62,291 nt of DNA from JAJYTL01 sp046705265 (GCA_046705265.1 JBJKQL010000068.1:1-62291), one strand, 5' to 3'. Positions 28,829-37,330 are shown, counted from the first letter of the stretch. Numbers and translations are program-made. Notes: generated by a model not told the origin, from the letters alone.

Positions 28829-30118
28829 ATGCGTAACGACCGTAACGCGCGCGGGATGTTCGCCCCCGTCGCGGTCAGCGCCGCCGCTACGATGGCGGCC
28901 GCGGATGCGGCTTCGTATGACCGCTTTTATCCTTATCATGCCGAAGTTTGCGCATTGTCGGAAATCAAGAAAAGACCCGGCTCCGGCGTTGATTTTCGTA
29001 GCGGAATGGGCGGTCACTCCCTGCTCTATCTCAATGGCGTCTGCCGCGACCGACGAGCCGGCTATCCGACGCTAAAGCTCTGCGAGCCGGGCGTGCGGGC
29101 CGTGGGCCACGGCGTCGGGATCAGCGTCAATTCCCATTATAGAAATGCCAACTGGGTGGCAGCTGAGGGTCGGGACTTCGTCTTCCGTGGGATGCTCCGC
29201 CCCGGGGAACGTCTGGCGCGCGCGGCATACAAGCGCACTCAGGATGCCGCAAAACAGATGGGTGTTCTCGAAGGCGTCGAGTTCCACGAACACCTATTCC
29301 AGAACAAGCCCCGTGGCATGTCGAAGCGAGACTACATGTACGAAATATCCATTGCCACCGACTATGCTGTCACATTTGGCCGGCATGTTTTTCGGGCCCG
29401 CGTACCGTTGGATCGAGAGCGAATGTCGGCGGTCGTTGATTTTCTCAACGGCGTAAACGCGCCTTACCGCGATGGCAAGAAGGAATTTCGTTGGCGGATC
29501 CTCAATAATAATTGTTCACACCTCGCGCATAACGCCCTCGCAACCGCTGGCATCTGGGAATCGTGGCCGACTGGCCAGTTCTTCATGTTGGCTGCTTTCA
29601 ACTTTCCAGTGCCGAAGAACGAGTTCGTCGATCTAATTCTCAGGACGAACGATCTGCCGATAGAGGATCCCGCGGCGATCTACAAAAACAGGAGCGCACG
29701 GCGGATGCTCCTCGACGCTGGTTTTCTTCCCACCGCTCCGGGTGCGCTGGCGAGCGCGCTACCCGCCGTTTGCAACAACGATATCTATGACACGACGGAT
29801 CTCCGGTTGATTTTCTACGACAATCCATTCTGGGGAGCTTATAACCCGCGGTTCCATCGCATCTTCGCCGAACCGCGCTACTTCGATCTTCGGGAGAATC
29901 TGCGGCACTTTCAGACGCTTTACGAGAAGGCACGGGAAATGTGCCATGGCACGCGCGTGGACGTCGTCGCGGTGAATGCACCGGGTCGCGAACGTGACGA
30001 GATCGGAGAGTTCTATGCGCGCTATGATGCGCATATTGAACGCGAAGCCGAAAAGGTAAGGACCCAATTGACATTTTTGCGGCACCCCGCGGAGATTCAG
30101 GTGGAGGCCTTGCCATGA
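28829..30118 (+). CDS. Putative LRAT-like (permuted NlpC/P60) thiol enzyme, novel in polyene cluster
   Basis: I recognise no exact family for this 429-residue protein. A segment reading GMGGHSLLYLNGVC places H63 at the start of a strand, like the His of LRAT or permuted NlpC/P60 enzymes. A later LNNNCSHLAHNAL places C229 followed by H231 on a helix, like the NCEHF motif of LRAT proteins. In such folds the Cys is nucleophile and the upstream His its base, giving acyltransferase, amidase or thioesterase activity. A DUF4105-like relationship is an alternative. There is a weak N-terminal hydrophobic stretch (VAVSAAATMAAADA) but no certain signal. It lies between the hydrolase and ketosynthase genes. 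Confidence 0.6.
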   Translation: MRNDRNARGMFAPVAVSAAATMAAADAASYDRFYPYHAEVCALSEIKKRPGSGVDFRSGMGGHSLLYLNGVCRDRRAGYPTLKLCEPGVRAVGHGVGISVNSHYRNANWVAAEGRDFVFRGMLRPGERLARAAYKRTQDAAKQMGVLEGVEFHEHLFQNKPRGMSKRDYMYEISIATDYAVTFGRHVFRARVPLDRERMSAVVDFLNGVNAPYRDGKKEFRWRILNNNCSHLAHNALATAGIWESWPTGQFFMLAAFNFPVPKNEFVDLILRTNDLPIEDPAAIYKNRSARRMLLDAGFLPTAPGALASALPAVCNNDIYDTTDLRLIFYDNPFWGAYNPRFHRIFAEPRYFDLRENLRHFQTLYEKAREMCHGTRVDVVAVNAPGRERDEIGEFYARYDAHIEREAEKVRTQLTFLRHPAEIQVEALP

Positions 30119-30264
30119 AACATTGCTTGCGCCACGTGCGTCTCGCTTTGGCCTGCAGGGGCATCGGCAAGAATGGGGCCGGCTCGGAATCAGAGCCCCT
30201 GGGGGGGGCTTCGCCGGTCGTCGGCGCCTCATCTGGGATCGAGACATGCTTCCGCTCGTTTTAA
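30115..30264 (+). CDS. Possible short ORF coupled to the ketosynthase gene
   Basis: A 49-codon frame starts at an ATG overlapping the previous stop by four bases (ATGA), with GGAGG seven bases upstream, the best-placed site in this stretch. It begins MKHCLRHVRLALACRG and ends within the ketosynthase start region. It contains an eight-G run at 30201-30208; one extra G there would join it in frame to the ketosynthase. It could be a coupling leader, a remnant of the small lipoprotein gene found in other polyene clusters, or an artefact of the G run. Confidence 0.3.
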   Translation: MKHCLRHVRLALACRGIGKNGAGSESEPLGGASPVVGASSGIETCFRSF

Positions 30265-31439
30265 GCGATTTTTCGATCCTGACTGGTCTGGGTGCGGGCC
30301 GCGACGCGACCGCTGCGGCCCTGCGTGACGGAAGCAGTAGCTTGCGACCATGCACGTTCGAGGCCGTGCCGTTCTCGACTTATGTCGGCGAGATATCCCA
30401 GCTCGACGATGTCCCATTCGAGAGCGACCTCGCCGGCTTTGATTGCCGCAACCATCGTCTGGCGGCGAGAGCACTCGAGCTGGATGGATTCACGGAGCGG
30501 GTAGCCCTAGCGCGGGAACGCTATGGGGCCGGACGGATCGGCCTGTTTCTTGGAACAAGCACATCGGGCCTGCACCAAACGGAGGCGGCCTATCGCCGGC
30601 GTGACGCCGAGACAGGGAGATTGCCGCCCGACTTCGACTACGCGCGAACCCATAATACGTATGCGTTGGCCAGTTTTGTCCGCACCATTTTGGGACTCGC
30701 CGGCCCGGCCTTCGTGGTCTCCACGGCGTGCGCGGCAGCGGCGAAGGTCTTCGGGAGTGCCGCTCGAATGATCGAGGCCGGAATCTGTGATGCCGCGGTC
30801 GTTGGCGGAGCCGACACGCTTTGCGCGACGACGCTTTACGGCTTCCGCTCGCTCGGCGTGATGTCGGATGAACCGTGCCGCCCATTCGATGTCGAGCGAC
30901 GAGGCATATCGATTGGCGAGGCAGCAGGGTTTGTTCTTCTCGAACGGGTCACTTCGGTGCAGCATAAGGACGCGATTCTTCTCCTCGGAGTGGGCGAAAG
31001 CTCCGATGCCTATCATATGTCGTCGCCCCATCCGGAAGGGATCGGGGCGCGGCTAGCAATGGAACGAGCGCTTGCCTCGGCCGGGCTCCGCGCAGAGGAC
31101 ATCGACTATATCAACCTGCACGGCACGGCAACACCGGTCGGCGATGCGGCCGAGGACCGGGCGGTCTCCGACCTGTTTGGACGATCCACGCCGTGCAACT
31201 CGACAAAAGGCTTCACGGGGCACACGCTTGGCGCTGCCGGTGTGGTCGACGCAGCATTCTGCGCGCTGAGCATCCTGCAGGACTTCATTCCCGGCAGCCC
31301 GCATACCCGCAGCGTGGATCCCGCTCTGCAGAGTCGATACCTGTGTGAGGGGATTCCGTCGCGCATCAATCGAGTGCTCACCAATTCCCTGGGTTTCGGC
31401 GGTGCCAATTGCAGCCTCGTGCTGGGGCGGAGCGGCTGA
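30246..31439 (+). CDS. 3-oxoacyl-ACP synthase (ketosynthase, ApeO-like)
   Basis: This 397-residue thiolase-fold condensing enzyme has the catalytic Cys162 (VSTACAAA), His292 (HGTATPVGD) and His326 (KGFTGHTLGAAG). It extends the polyene with malonyl units, probably as a heterodimer with the chain-length-factor-like protein encoded immediately downstream, as known for ApeO-ApeC in aryl polyene synthesis. The ATG at 30246 is chosen because conserved sequence starts there; a frame from 30123 adds 41 unlikely residues and the ribosome-binding site is weak. The next gene starts two bases after the stop. Confidence 0.9.
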   Translation: MLPLVLSDFSILTGLGAGRDATAAALRDGSSSLRPCTFEAVPFSTYVGEISQLDDVPFESDLAGFDCRNHRLAARALELDGFTERVALARERYGAGRIGLFLGTSTSGLHQTEAAYRRRDAETGRLPPDFDYARTHNTYALASFVRTILGLAGPAFVVSTACAAAAKVFGSAARMIEAGICDAAVVGGADTLCATTLYGFRSLGVMSDEPCRPFDVERRGISIGEAAGFVLLERVTSVQHKDAILLLGVGESSDAYHMSSPHPEGIGARLAMERALASAGLRAEDIDYINLHGTATPVGDAAEDRAVSDLFGRSTPCNSTKGFTGHTLGAAGVVDAAFCALSILQDFIPGSPHTRSVDPALQSRYLCEGIPSRINRVLTNSLGFGGANCSLVLGRSG

Positions 31440-31440
31440 A

Positions 31441-32283
31441 ATGCACGTGTACGTCGAAGGTGTCGGATTGTGCGGACCCGGTTTCGACGGCTGGCCGGCA
31501 AGTCTTCCCATCTTGGCGGGTAGGCACGACTACATCCCGGCGCCCACCCGCGTGCCACCCGGCTTTCTCCTGCCGCCCAACGAACGCCGGCGTACGGTTC
31601 AAACCGTCAGGCTCGCGCTTGCCGTTGGCGCCGAGGCATTTGCCGCCGCGGGGAGAGATGCGGCAGAAACCGCGACGGTCTTCACTTCTTCCGGCGGCGA
31701 CGGTGAGACGATCCACGCGATTCTGAGCGCATTGGCATCGCCCAACCGCGAGCTGTCGCCCACACGCTTTCACCACTCGGTTCACAATACGCCCGCCGGG
31801 TATTGGGGCATCGCGACGGGATCAAGGGCCCCATCAAGTAGCCTCTGCTGCCACGACGACAGCTTTGCCGCCGGACTTCTCGAGGCTACGGTACAGGCGA
31901 CGATCGAGCAGTCTGCGGTCGCCTTGATTGCCTACGACGTGCATTACCCTGAGCCCTTGAACCAGGTGCGCCCGATTGGCGCGTCGTTCGCCGTAGCGCT
32001 TGTGCTAACGCCGAAGGCGACCGCGAATGCGCTCGCCCGTGTAGACATGATTCTCCGGCCAAGGAGCGACGCGGCGCCGGTTATGGCTTCGTCCGCCCTT
32101 GAAGCGTTGCGCAAGAGCACACCAGCCGCACGCAGTTTGCCGCTGCTCCAGGCGCTCGCGGGCGCTACCGAAGCCGTGATCGTTCTCGATTACCTTTTGG
32201 AGTTGCAGCTGGCCTTGACGGTTGCGCCCGTGCACGCCGCCATTGCCCGTGACTTCGAACGGCACGCGCCAGTGGCACAATGA
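31441..32283 (+). CDS. Ketosynthase-like chain-length factor (ApeC-like)
   Basis: This 280-residue truncated ketosynthase-like protein matches the beta-ketoacyl synthase-like N-terminal domain group of aryl polyene and xanthomonadin clusters. The N-terminal half keeps the fold (VEGVGLCGPGFDGWP; NTPAGYWGIATG), but the active-site area reads SSSLCCHDDSFAAG and the two catalytic histidine motifs of a full ketosynthase are missing. Family knowledge suggests it dimerises with the full ketosynthase and sets chain length. It overlaps the dehydratase start by four bases. Confidence 0.82.
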   Translation: MHVYVEGVGLCGPGFDGWPASLPILAGRHDYIPAPTRVPPGFLLPPNERRRTVQTVRLALAVGAEAFAAAGRDAAETATVFTSSGGDGETIHAILSALASPNRELSPTRFHHSVHNTPAGYWGIATGSRAPSSSLCCHDDSFAAGLLEATVQATIEQSAVALIAYDVHYPEPLNQVRPIGASFAVALVLTPKATANALARVDMILRPRSDAAPVMASSALEALRKSTPAARSLPLLQALAGATEAVIVLDYLLELQLALTVAPVHAAIARDFERHAPVAQ

Positions 32284-32723
32284 CCCCCATAAACCGAGAC
32301 CAAATCGCTGCAATGATTCCACATGCCGGCTCGATGTGCCTGCTCGACTCGATCCTGCACTGGGACACCTCTTCGATCCATGCTCTCTCCTGCTGTCACA
32401 AGCGGCGGGACAATCCGCTTCGTCGGGCAGATGGCTCGTTGGGTATGGCCTGTGGCATCGAAATCGCAGCACAAGCCATGGCAGTGCATGGCAGGCTCAC
32501 CTCGACCGGCTCTCCACGGGCATCCGAAGGATACCTCGCGAGTGTGCGGGATCTGCGCCTCCGTGCGACACGTCTCGATAATGTCGATGGCGACCTCCTC
32601 ATCGAGGCAGAATGCCTAATGGGTGATGATAGATGCGCAACCTATCGTTTTACGCTCGGCAGTAAGAGCATGAAGCTCGTCAGCGGTCGCGCCATGGTTC
32701 TTTTTAGCGTGATGTCCATATGA
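32280..32723 (+). CDS. Second hotdog dehydratase (ApeP-like)
   Basis: This 147-residue hotdog-fold protein has the typical start IPHAGSMCLLDSILHWD, with His15 in the place of the dehydratase histidine, and GIEIAAQAMAVHG carrying the acidic residue. In aryl polyene synthesis ApeP and ApeI act together to dehydrate the 3-hydroxyacyl intermediates. It overlaps genes on both sides (four bases each), showing tight coupling in the ketosynthase-CLF-dehydratase-reductase block. Confidence 0.85.
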   Translation: MTPINRDQIAAMIPHAGSMCLLDSILHWDTSSIHALSCCHKRRDNPLRRADGSLGMACGIEIAAQAMAVHGRLTSTGSPRASEGYLASVRDLRLRATRLDNVDGDLLIEAECLMGDDRCATYRFTLGSKSMKLVSGRAMVLFSVMSI

Positions 32724-33439
32724 TCCGCGCGCTGGTGACCGGCGGTAGCGGCGCGATCGGGGCCGCAATCGCCCGCGAGCTCGGCTCGGCGGGCCACCAC
32801 GTCTATGTCCATGCTCATGGCCAACTCAGCCGCGCCGACGAAGTGGTGGCGGAGATCGCCGGCGGCGGCGGATCTGCTGAGGTTGTCCGCTTCGATGTCA
32901 CTAACCTGACCGAAGCACAGCGCGCATTGGAACATCTGCTTGAAGCGGGGGCCATACAAATCGTCGTAAACAATGCCGGAATTCACGATGACGCGGTTAT
33001 GCCAGGAATGCGTCCGGAGCAGTGGTCACGCGTAATCGACGTGTCTCTCAATGGGTTCTTCAATGTCACCCAGCCTCTGCTTCTACCCATGATCCGCACG
33101 CGCTGGGGACGCATTGTCAACATCTCGTCGGTGAGTGCCGTCGCCGGAAACCGCGGGCAAACCAACTATGCTGCGGCAAAGGCTGGTCTTCACGGGGCCA
33201 CGCGGTCGCTGGCCCTGGAGCTTGCGAGCCGAGGCATCACCGTCAATACGGTCGCACCTGGAATCATTAACTCGCCCGCGATCGAGAATGTTTTCGATCA
33301 GGACTCAATCAATCATATGGTGCCGATGAAACGCGCCGGCCGGCCCGAGGAGGTCGCCCATCTCGTCGGCTTCCTCGCGTCCGATCGCGCCAGCTACATC
33401 TCCGGCCAACTCATCTCGATCAATGGCGGGATGATCTGA
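32720..33439 (+). CDS. 3-oxoacyl-ACP reductase (FabG/ApeQ-like)
   Basis: This 239-residue short-chain dehydrogenase has the NADPH loop TGGSGAIGAAIA near the N-terminus, NNAG, the catalytic Ser in NISSVSAVAG and the YAAAK motif with Tyr and Lys. It reduces the beta-keto group after each condensation, with the two dehydratases completing formation of each double bond. No enoyl reductase is present, which is what leaves the chain conjugated. Its 3' end overlaps the converging glycosyltransferase gene by 20 bases. Confidence 0.93.
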   Translation: MIRALVTGGSGAIGAAIARELGSAGHHVYVHAHGQLSRADEVVAEIAGGGGSAEVVRFDVTNLTEAQRALEHLLEAGAIQIVVNNAGIHDDAVMPGMRPEQWSRVIDVSLNGFFNVTQPLLLPMIRTRWGRIVNISSVSAVAGNRGQTNYAAAKAGLHGATRSLALELASRGITVNTVAPGIINSPAIENVFDQDSINHMVPMKRAGRPEEVAHLVGFLASDRASYISGQLISINGGMI

Positions 33440-34229
33440 TTTGTCGCGCCACGAGTCGTGGTAGACGGCGGAGAAGTTCCGCCATCAGCCGCACGTGCAT
33501 CCAAGTGAGAAGGATGTTGTCTCGCACATAATGAAAGTGCGAAACACCTCCCTCTTCTGCGCGAAAATAGCGCACAGGCGCCGGATGGTTGATGGCCGGC
33601 ACGCCGCGCCAGGACAGGCGCACCACCGCCTCGATGTCGAAATCGAATCGGCGCATCCAGTGGCTCTCTTCCATGATCGCCTTAAGGACGGCAATGGGGT
33701 AGACCCGAAATCCGAAGAGGGAATCGTCGATGCCGCTCCACAGCGTCTCGACTTGTACGCACCAGTTCGACACCTGCCGGCCGGCCACGCGCAGCCAGGG
33801 CGCGGCCCGATCGAAGACCGGCCGGCCGAGGATCATGGCTTCCGGATTGCCGCGCGACAGCGCCATGAAGGTGCGGATCAACGTCGCGGGATGCTGAGCA
33901 TCCGCATCCAGCGTCAGCACGTGGGTGAAGCCCTGTGCGGCAGCGGCCCGAAGGCCGTCCAGAACGGCAGCGCCCTTGCCGCCGTTGCGCGCGCGGCAGA
34001 TAACGCGCAAATGCCGATCTTTCCGGCTAAGCTCCGTAAGATTTTCTGCGGTCCCGTCGCTACTTCCGTCAATCACAACCCATACAGGGTTCCATTGGCG
34101 TCGCGCCTCGGCTACCGTTTCGAAGAGCCTTGCACCGGTGTTGTAGCTGGGGATCAGAACGAGATGGGTATCTGTCGCACTCTCCACATCAGGGCGGCTG
34201 AGGGGCAGGTCACCTCGAGCCATCGACAT
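33420..34229 (-). CDS. GT2 family glycosyltransferase
   Basis: This 269-residue GT-A glycosyltransferase has VLIPSYNTGARL at the N-terminus, the metal-binding LDADAQHP motif, and an SLFGFRVYP segment of the dolichyl-phosphate-sugar synthase type. No clear transmembrane anchor is seen at the C-terminus, which is basic. GT2 enzymes occur in aryl polyene and xanthomonadin clusters and probably sugar-modify the lipid carrier. It is convergent with the ketoreductase and probably co-transcribed behind the halogenase-like gene, 53 bases away. Confidence 0.85.
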   Translation of the reverse strand: MSMARGDLPLSRPDVESATDTHLVLIPSYNTGARLFETVAEARRQWNPVWVVIDGSSDGTAENLTELSRKDRHLRVICRARNGGKGAAVLDGLRAAAAQGFTHVLTLDADAQHPATLIRTFMALSRGNPEAMILGRPVFDRAAPWLRVAGRQVSNWCVQVETLWSGIDDSLFGFRVYPIAVLKAIMEESHWMRRFDFDIEAVVRLSWRGVPAINHPAPVRYFRAEEGGVSHFHYVRDNILLTWMHVRLMAELLRRLPRLVARQIRSSRH

Positions 34230-34282
34230 GCGGCAACGCCGTCCCTCGATCGACCAATCTACGTACGAGCCTCACTTGAGGT

Positions 34283-35605
34283 CTAACCGGCGGCCTCGGC
34301 ACCGGAGGCTGGCCATGGCTTGCGCCAGCGGCGGACGCGGTGCCTCAGATGGGACAGTTTCGTCACGTAGTAAATTGCCTTGAATATCAAAAGACGCATC
34401 CGGATCGCCGACCCGCCGAATATGTCGCCGGCCAGAAGCGATAAAACCGCCTCTTCGATCCGGAACCAGTTGCGCGGCGACATGAACAGGTTGCGCATCG
34501 CTGGCTCTCGGATCCGATAAATGAACCAGGTGAACGCACCGAATGCTTTTCGCGTGGCCGCGTCATAGCGCTTGAGCACCAGCCGCGACCGCCGCGGATT
34601 CTGCAGGCACCGATCGACCGCCTCGGCGCCCCAGAAGCCTGTCATCATCGCAAGGTAAACACCGGTCGAGAATACGGGGTCGATGAATCCACATGAATCG
34701 CCGATTAAAATGAAGTTTTTTCCGCTTGTTCGGCTCGTTCCATAGGAATAATTGCCCGTGGCGGTGACGGAAGCCGCCAATTGGGCGTTCCTAAGGCGGT
34801 CGGCGATCTCCGGACACAAGGCGATGAGGTTCATGAAAAAGTCCGTCAGATTTCCTCCCCGCGTCTTGAAATGTTCCGACGGACAGACGGCGCCGACACT
34901 GGTCGTGCCGTCGGAGAGCGGAATAAACCAGAACCACCCATGCTCGAACCAAACGATCGTAATATTGCCTTCCGCCTTCTGCGGTAGACGGCGTGCGCCG
35001 GTAAAGTGACCAAATATAGCGGCGCTATTATTTTTAGGCTCTCGGTATTTAAGGCCCAGCTGTAACGCCAGCAGCGTATCGCGACCCGAAGCATCGACAA
35101 CGAAGCCGGCCTCCCAGCGGTGCATATACCCTTCTTCGTCGCGTGCCTCGACGCGCGCAGAGCCAGTCTCGGAAAATTCGACCCCCGTGACGCGGCAGCC
35201 TTCGATCACTTCAGCGCCCTTTGCGGCGGCATTCTTCAAGAGCAGATGATCGAATGTCGATCGGCGGACCTGAAAGGAATAGGGGAACCGCTTGTCCATG
35301 GCGCGGGCAAAATAATAGGTAACACTTTTGCCGTGATAAGCGGAGACGAACTCTACGCCATATTTGTGGATCGACGTGCGTTCGATCTCTTCTCTAATAC
35401 CCAAGCGATCAAAAAGCGGCAGATTGAGCGGCAACAAAGACTCGCCAATATGGAAGCGCGGGTGGTGATCCTTCTCGACAAGAACGACGCGGCGGCCGCG
35501 CTCTGCGAGCAGTGCCGCAATTGTCGCGCCGGCGGGCCCGCCACCTACAACGAGCACGTCGCACTGCGACGGCGTCTCGGGCCGTTGACGTTGTTCGGTC
35601 GCCAT
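34283..35605 (-). CDS. FAD-dependent oxidoreductase, halogenase-like
   Basis: This 440-residue flavoprotein has the dinucleotide loop GGGPAGATIA, the halogenase signature W-x-W-x-I-P (GWFWFIP), the IGESLLP motif and a lysine in IHKYGVEF at the place of the essential lysine of phenol-type flavin halogenases. GDSCGFIDPVFSTGVYLA binds FAD. The equivalents in xanthomonadin-type clusters are annotated tryptophan halogenase, and xanthomonadins are brominated, so ring halogenation or hydroxylation of an aryl head is the leading guess. The start ending at 35605 is preferred to an upstream ATG that adds 12 residues. It shares a 97-base divergent promoter region with the methyltransferase gene. Confidence 0.82.
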   Translation of the reverse strand: MATEQRQRPETPSQCDVLVVGGGPAGATIAALLAERGRRVVLVEKDHHPRFHIGESLLPLNLPLFDRLGIREEIERTSIHKYGVEFVSAYHGKSVTYYFARAMDKRFPYSFQVRRSTFDHLLLKNAAAKGAEVIEGCRVTGVEFSETGSARVEARDEEGYMHRWEAGFVVDASGRDTLLALQLGLKYREPKNNSAAIFGHFTGARRLPQKAEGNITIVWFEHGWFWFIPLSDGTTSVGAVCPSEHFKTRGGNLTDFFMNLIALCPEIADRLRNAQLAASVTATGNYSYGTSRTSGKNFILIGDSCGFIDPVFSTGVYLAMMTGFWGAEAVDRCLQNPRRSRLVLKRYDAATRKAFGAFTWFIYRIREPAMRNLFMSPRNWFRIEEAVLSLLAGDIFGGSAIRMRLLIFKAIYYVTKLSHLRHRVRRWRKPWPASGAEAAG

Positions 35606-35702
35606 CAAAATCCGTAACGCTCTTTGTTTGGCAAGGCACAAGACCTATTATATTTGCCCGGTCGTCGCTGTCCTATAGGTTGCATTAAGCCACAGAGAAG
35701 CC

Positions 35703-36464
35703 ATGATGGGCAATATTCAGGAGCGCGAAGAGCTCCCGCAGCTACGCGGTTTGATCGACGGCTACTACGCCGATCCCATCAGCCGGCTGTCGTTTGCGCG
35801 CGACCTGTTCAATCGTACCGCTCAGCATTACGACCCGGTTAATCGGTTGTTCTCACTCGGCTCTGGCGCGTGGTACCGGCGGAGTTGCCTGCGCTGGGCG
35901 GGTCTGCGGCCCGGCTTGCGGGTCGTCGACGTCGCGGTCGGGACGGGCCTTTTGGCGCGTGAGGCCCTTGCGATTGCCGGCGATCGGAAGGCCGTGATCG
36001 GCATCGATGTCAGCGAGGCGATGCTGGATATCGCGCGCAAGAATCTGGGTATCCCCCTCGTTCAAGGCACAGCCGAAGCGTTGCCGCTGGCCAATGAGAT
36101 CGCTGATTTCGTGACTATGGGTTATGCGCTGCGGCACGTCGCCGATCTGGAGGCCGTGTTTCGAGAATGCATGCGCATCCTGCGCCCGAAAGGTACGCTC
36201 GTGCTGCTGGAAATCAGCATGCCGCGAAACAGAATGAACCGGATGTTTGCATCGATATACATAGGCGGCATCGTGCCGTTTCTTTCATTGCTGACAACGG
36301 GCGATCCGGGCGCGCGCGCATTAATGCGCTATCATTGGGAATCGATCGTAAAATGTGTTCCGCCCGAAGCGGTCGTGCATGCAATGAGCGGCGCTGGATT
36401 CCGTGACGTGGAATGCAGGACGGAACTCGACCTGTTTCGTTGTTATGTTGGGCAGAAGGCGTAG
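35703..36464 (+). CDS. UbiE/MenG-like SAM-dependent methyltransferase
   Basis: This 253-residue class I methyltransferase has motif I VVDVAVGTGLLA, the acidic residue after strand 2 (GIDVSEAML), and the UbiE-type stretch YALRHVADLEAVFRECMRILRPKGTLVLLE. Aryl polyenes often have a methoxylated or methylated aryl ring, so it may act on that; a quinone methyltransferase outside the cluster is the alternative. It is transcribed divergently from the halogenase-like gene and is followed by about 345 non-coding bases. Confidence 0.85.
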   Translation: MMGNIQEREELPQLRGLIDGYYADPISRLSFARDLFNRTAQHYDPVNRLFSLGSGAWYRRSCLRWAGLRPGLRVVDVAVGTGLLAREALAIAGDRKAVIGIDVSEAMLDIARKNLGIPLVQGTAEALPLANEIADFVTMGYALRHVADLEAVFRECMRILRPKGTLVLLEISMPRNRMNRMFASIYIGGIVPFLSLLTTGDPGARALMRYHWESIVKCVPPEAVVHAMSGAGFRDVECRTELDLFRCYVGQKA

Positions 36465-36809
36465 CGGGCGTCTCTTCTCCATGAGTCATCCTTCTACATC
36501 GGCCCTGCCGCCTGCGGCGGCGCAGAGTTGCAACCAGCCACTGAACGGAAAGGCCAGCCGGCGTTCAATTATGAGGCAAATCAGCCGGCAAAAGTGCGCG
36601 CGTCGCGAACTCCGGTTGACGCACGCGCTATGCTGCTGTCTCTTGGGTGACGCGCGAGACGCGGCGACGGGACGCCCAAACTCTTGAAGCCCCGAAAGGC
36701 CGGTTTGCCGGCATTCCGGGGCAGGCGGCAAGCGGAACGTGCCTAATGCGTCGATGTCTTATAGGCGATACGGACAGGCAATATTAGCAACGGATACAGG
36801 GGGAAGGCC
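36465..36809. other. Intergenic region before ssb with a strong hairpin
   Basis: No gene is supported in these 345 bases. At 36689-36722 there is a long imperfect hairpin: outer arms GCCCCG/CGGGGC and an inner five-pair stem GCCGG/CCGGC around TTTG. No T-run follows, so it is not a classical intrinsic terminator, but it marks the end of the polyene region. The ssb promoter should lie in the last 80 bases. Confidence 0.55.
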
Positions 36810-37310
36810 ATGGCCGGCAGCGTGAACAAGGTGATTTTGGTGGGCAATCTCGGCCGCGACCCCGAGATTCGGACAACCCAGGACGGCGCGCAAATCGCGA
36901 CTTTTTCGCTCGCCACCTCGGAGACCTGGCGAGACCGCCAATCGGGCGAACGTCGCGAGCGCACGGAATGGCATCGGGTCGTGGTGTTCAACGAGAACCT
37001 GGCCAAGATCGTGAGCCAGTATCTGAAGAAGGGCTCCAAGGTTTATCTCGAGGGCCAGTTGCAGACGCGGAAATGGACCGATCAGTCCGGCCAGGAGAAA
37101 TACACCACCGAGGTGGTGCTGCCGCGCTTCCGGGGCGAGCTGACCATGCTGGATGGCCGCGGCGGCGAGGGCCGCGGCGGCGACTTCGCGGAAAGCGGCC
37201 AGCCGGTCGGAGCCTATGGCGGCCCGGCCGGTGGTTCGGGCAGCGGTTCCGGCAGTTCCGGCTCGGGCGGCGGCCCGACCCCAGATTTCGACGACGAGAT
37301 TCCGTTCTAA
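36810..37310 (+). CDS. ssb: Single-stranded DNA-binding protein
   Basis: This 166-residue protein protects single-stranded DNA in replication, repair and recombination. The OB-fold starts at AGSVNKVILVGNLGRDPEIR and continues with ATFSLATSETWRD, HRVVVFNENLAKIVSQYLKKGSKVYLEGQL. A glycine- and serine-rich linker follows, then the acidic tip DFDDEIPF that binds partner proteins. A GGGGAAGG site precedes the ATG. Length and layout are standard. A perfect 10-bp hairpin follows 20 bases after the stop. Confidence 0.97.
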   Translation: MAGSVNKVILVGNLGRDPEIRTTQDGAQIATFSLATSETWRDRQSGERRERTEWHRVVVFNENLAKIVSQYLKKGSKVYLEGQLQTRKWTDQSGQEKYTTEVVLPRFRGELTMLDGRGGEGRGGDFAESGQPVGAYGGPAGGSGSGSGSSGSGGGPTPDFDDEIPF

Positions 37311-37330
37311 CGGCCATAGGCGAACTCGCC

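Noticed and set aside
36689..36722. Rho-independent terminator after the polyene region
   Set aside because: The hairpin is strong but has no T-run on either strand, so it is recorded only as a hairpin.
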